Source: an uncultured Oceanospirillales bacterium (GTDB taxonomy: Bacteria > Pseudomonadota > Gammaproteobacteria > Xanthomonadales > SZUA-36). From it: a stretch of DNA of 64,000 nucleotides. A program made the translations under genes and the position numbers. Where the stretch lies: assembly GCA_913055655.1 (NCBI GenBank), contig CAJXKA010000002.1:310001-374000 (forward strand). The letters run 5' to 3'. Every line of letters begins with the position of its first letter. Positions within the stretch are counted from its first letter, which is position 1. This document shows positions 61,916 to 64,000 of the stretch, in pieces. Below the pieces are notes generated by a model, which was not told where the DNA came from, did no database searches, and saw nothing but the letters and a program-made list of their open reading frames with translations.

Positions 61916-62866
61916 TTAGGCCAGGTCCCCGGGAAACGCAATCACATCCCTGATCGAGGCCACCCCCAGGCATGCCATCAGCAGCCGGTCGACGCCCAGG
62001 GCGACGCCGCTGCAGTCGGGTAACCCGGCCGCCAGCGCGGCCAGCAGGCGCTCATCCAGCGGACGCACCGGCTGTCCCGCGGCTTGCCGGCGCCGGTTTT
62101 CGGCTTCGAATCGTGCCCGCTGTTCAACCGCGTCGGTCAGTTCCAGGTAGCCGTTGGCGAGTTCTACCTGCCCCAGGTAGAGCTCGAAACGCCGGGCCAC
62201 GGGGGGGTCGCCGTCGTCCAGTCTTGCCAGTGCGGCCTGGCTTGCCGGGTAGTCATGTACCAGGGTGATGGCGTCGGCGGGCAGCGCGGCCTCGGCGACA
62301 TGGGTCACCAGCAGGTCCAGGCAGGTGTCGCGGTCGAAGGCTTCGAGGCCGTCGATGGCGATGTCGTGCGCGGCGACGCACGCGCGGGCCGTGGGCGCAT
62401 CGGCCCGGTGGGGATCGATGCCCGCCGATGCCTGGAGCCAGTCGCCATATGCCAGCGTGCTGACGGGCCAGGCATGGCCGAACGCGGCGCCGCAGGCACT
62501 CACCAGTGCCGCGGTTTCCTCCATCAGCCGCTCCAGCGACCCGCCGACGCGATACCACTCGAGCATCGTGAACTCCGGGTTGTGGCGGCGCCCGGCCTCG
62601 CCGGCGCGGAACACGCGCCCCAGCTCGTAGATGTCGCCGCTCCCGGCCGACAGCAGGCGTTTCATCGCGTACTCCGGCGAGGTCCTCAGCCAGCGCTCGC
62701 CGGCCCCGACCTGCTCGATGCCGGGGTCGGAGTTTCCCGCGGCCGAGAGTAGGGGGGTTTCCACCTCCATGGCGCCGGTGTGGGCGAAATGATCGCGGAT
62801 CAGGCCCAGCAGTCGGGCGCGGGCCGCCAGCGCATCCATGCTGGCGGATGGCGTGAAATCGGTCAT
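61916..62866 (-). CDS. epmA: Elongation factor P beta-lysylation protein EpmA (GenX/PoxA)
   Basis: The 316-residue protein is a truncated class II lysyl-tRNA synthetase-like enzyme lacking the anticodon domain. It has MEVETPLLSAAGNSDPGIEQ, motif 2 RTSPEYAMKRLLSAGSGDIYELGRVFRAGEAGRRHNPEFTMLEWYR, ELANGYLELTDAVEQRARF, and motif 3 CSGVALGVDRLLMACLG. It attaches (R)-beta-lysine to elongation factor P. I chose ATG 62866; an upstream GTG at 62896 would overlap the ppx end by 14 bases. EpmB is not in the window. Confidence 0.93.
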   Translation of the reverse strand: MTDFTPSASMDALAARARLLGLIRDHFAHTGAMEVETPLLSAAGNSDPGIEQVGAGERWLRTSPEYAMKRLLSAGSGDIYELGRVFRAGEAGRRHNPEFTMLEWYRVGGSLERLMEETAALVSACGAAFGHAWPVSTLAYGDWLQASAGIDPHRADAPTARACVAAHDIAIDGLEAFDRDTCLDLLVTHVAEAALPADAITLVHDYPASQAALARLDDGDPPVARRFELYLGQVELANGYLELTDAVEQRARFEAENRRRQAAGQPVRPLDERLLAALAAGLPDCSGVALGVDRLLMACLGVASIRDVIAFPGDLA

Positions 62867-62882
62867 GGTGCCGCCGGTGTGG

Positions 62883-64000
62883 TCAGGCCGCGTCACCGCC
62901 TGGCAGGCCCAGGCTGACGTCCAGGTACAGGCCGGGCACGCGCAGCTGCACGCGCTCCTGTTCCAGGTCGGCCAGCGTCAGTGGGTGTGCCATGGCCCAT
63001 TCGGGCTCGAACGAGACGATGATGCGGTGACCGTCCCGCTCGACGCCGAACCGGGGCAGGGCGGAGTCGTCACGTGTACGGCAGAGAATGGCGGCGAAGC
63101 GCAGGCAAAACAGCAGGCGCCGGAGTGGTTCGTGCATTCGAGCGGGCAGGCCGGAGGCGTACTTGTCCGGGATGGCGCGGCGGTGATGGCGGACCAGGGT
63201 GGCCAGGAACTGCTGTTCCTGTTGCGAAAAGCCCGCCATGTCCGATTCACCGACCAGGTAGCCCGAATGGACCTGGTAGTGGCTGTGCGAGACCCCGAGC
63301 CCGGTTTCGTGGAGATCGGCGGCCCAGCCCAGCATCTCGGCCTGGGCCGTCGAATTGAACTCGCCGTCATCGATTTCGGCAAAGGCGCGCAATGCCACGT
63401 CGCGAACGCGGTTCACCTGGGCCGTGTCGACGCCGTAGCGTGATTTGAAGGCCTGGACCGTCTTGTCGCGTGGGTCGCGATGCTCCAGGCGGCCCAGCAG
63501 GTCGTGCAAAACGCCCTCGCGCAGCGCGTAGGGCGAGACCCGCAGCCGGTCGATGCCGAGGGCGTCGAAGCAGGCCGACAGCATCACCAGGCCGCCGATG
63601 AAAACGGGGTGACGACGTTCACTCAGCGTTGGCAGGTTGACGGCGTCGACGTGCGTGAAGGACAGCGTCTCGGCAATCAGCTTGTCGAGCGCCTCTGCCG
63701 TGATGGCCTCCTCGCACCAGCCCTTCGCCTGGCAGATGCCGGCGATGGCGCGGATGGTGCCCGACGAGCCGATGGCGCTGGACCAGCCCAGGCCGCGGTA
63801 GCGGACCTGCAGCTCCTGCATTTCCGCGAGCACCGCGCGCCTGGCCTTGTCGAATTTGCGCCGGCTGATCTTGCCCTTGCCAAAGTACCAGCGCGTGAGT
63901 GATACGCAGCCGAACTGCAGGCTCTCCAGCTCCAGGGGCTCCAGCCCCTCGCCGATGACCAGCTCGGTACTGCCACCACCGATGTCGATGACCAGGCGGC
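62883..64000 (-). CDS. ppx: Exopolyphosphatase/GppA-family phosphatase, 5' end outside window
   Basis: The frame is open to the window edge and covers the C-terminal 372 residues. It contains RLVIDIGGGSTELVIGEGLEPLE (ASKHA phosphate-binding loop), SLTRWYFGKGKISRR, GSSGTIRAIAGI, RRHPVFIGGLVML, SPYALREGVLHDL and an HD-type C-terminal region (AADLHETGLGVSHSHYQVHSGYLV). It removes phosphate from polyphosphate or pppGpp. GppA cannot be excluded. The presence of the HD-like C-terminal extension and the phosphate genes nearby favour Ppx. It precedes epmA on the same strand. Confidence 0.88.
   Translation of the reverse strand, partial: RLVIDIGGGSTELVIGEGLEPLELESLQFGCVSLTRWYFGKGKISRRKFDKARRAVLAEMQELQVRYRGLGWSSAIGSSGTIRAIAGICQAKGWCEEAITAEALDKLIAETLSFTHVDAVNLPTLSERRHPVFIGGLVMLSACFDALGIDRLRVSPYALREGVLHDLLGRLEHRDPRDKTVQAFKSRYGVDTAQVNRVRDVALRAFAEIDDGEFNSTAQAEMLGWAADLHETGLGVSHSHYQVHSGYLVGESDMAGFSQQEQQFLATLVRHHRRAIPDKYASGLPARMHEPLRRLLFCLRFAAILCRTRDDSALPRFGVERDGHRIIVSFEPEWAMAHPLTLADLEQERVQLRVPGLYLDVSLGLPGGDAA

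Overview
The window is high-GC, densely coded chromosomal DNA of a Gram-negative gammaproteobacterium. A Lysobacterales/Xanthomonadales-like lineage (Wenzhouxiangella-type) is my best guess. The reasons are the neighbourhood of pilS with sucCD, Gram-negative envelope genes (bamD, kdsA, a TonB system, outer-membrane barrels), the order pyrG-kdsA-eno-ftsB-ispD-ispF, and EpmA. The assignment rests on gene order and protein families, not on rRNA. I saw no rRNA, tRNA, CRISPR array, prophage or plasmid functions.

Layout. 1-0.4 kb: start of a PilS-type sensor kinase (minus strand, TTG start). 0.55-1.15 kb: MazEF-type module whose toxin is frameshifted. 1.3-5 kb: secreted M36-like metallopeptidase with Hydin-type repeats, then a terminator. 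5.1-5.6 kb: decayed PIN/Phd toxin-antitoxin remnant. 5.7-7.7 kb: sucCD. 7.7-8.3 kb: non-coding stretch of palindromic elements and a REP. 8.3-8.9 kb: TumE/TumA-like toxin-antitoxin pair. 9-15 kb: nadE, bamD, and the coupled run rluD-pgeF-FMN glutamate-synthase-like gene. 15.2-20.5 kb: a four-helix-bundle gene, parC, a lipoprotein and parE. 20.6-21.5 kb: a REP-associated tyrosine transposase between inverted REPs. 21.5-24.3 kb: a small barrel protein and a copper-type P1B ATPase. 24.4-30.3 kb: pyrG-kdsA-eno-ftsB-ispD-ispF plus an FHA-like membrane protein. 30.4-35 kb: an exported methyltransferase-like protein, an HExxH protein, a NarL-type two-component pair, and small membrane proteins including twin PspB-like paralogues. 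35.2-39.8 kb: Gld-like ABC system. 39.9-47.5 kb: phosphate block (pitA and its DUF47 partner divergent from pstC-pstA-pstB-phoU). 47.9-58 kb: DUF3450-ExbB-ExbB-ExbD-TonB-TPR-TonB-dependent receptor operon followed by a secreted beta-helix-like protein. 58.1-60.8 kb: Spy/CpxP-like protein divergent from a Cpx-type two-component pair. 60.9-64 kb: DUF481 protein, epmA and a partial ppx.

Phosphate is the strongest functional theme. PhoB-type boxes with 11-nt phasing lie between pit and pst and again in front of the TonB operon, and phoU and ppx are in the same window. This suggests that the TonB receptor and its secreted partner take up a phosphorus source, although the substrate cannot be read from the sequence.

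The most unusual content is between genes. (i) Tandem heptamer arrays (consensus TCACYNN) occur at several gene 3' ends, oriented so that the coding strand carries TGA/TAA/TAG every seven bases and often supplies the gene's own stop codon; two of them bracket the four-helix-bundle gene in inverted orientation. (ii) Nested palindromic elements have near-perfect outer arms that differ between copies around a conserved apical hairpin. (iii) A REP family with its cognate transposase has one copy that extends the C-terminus of an outer-membrane protein.
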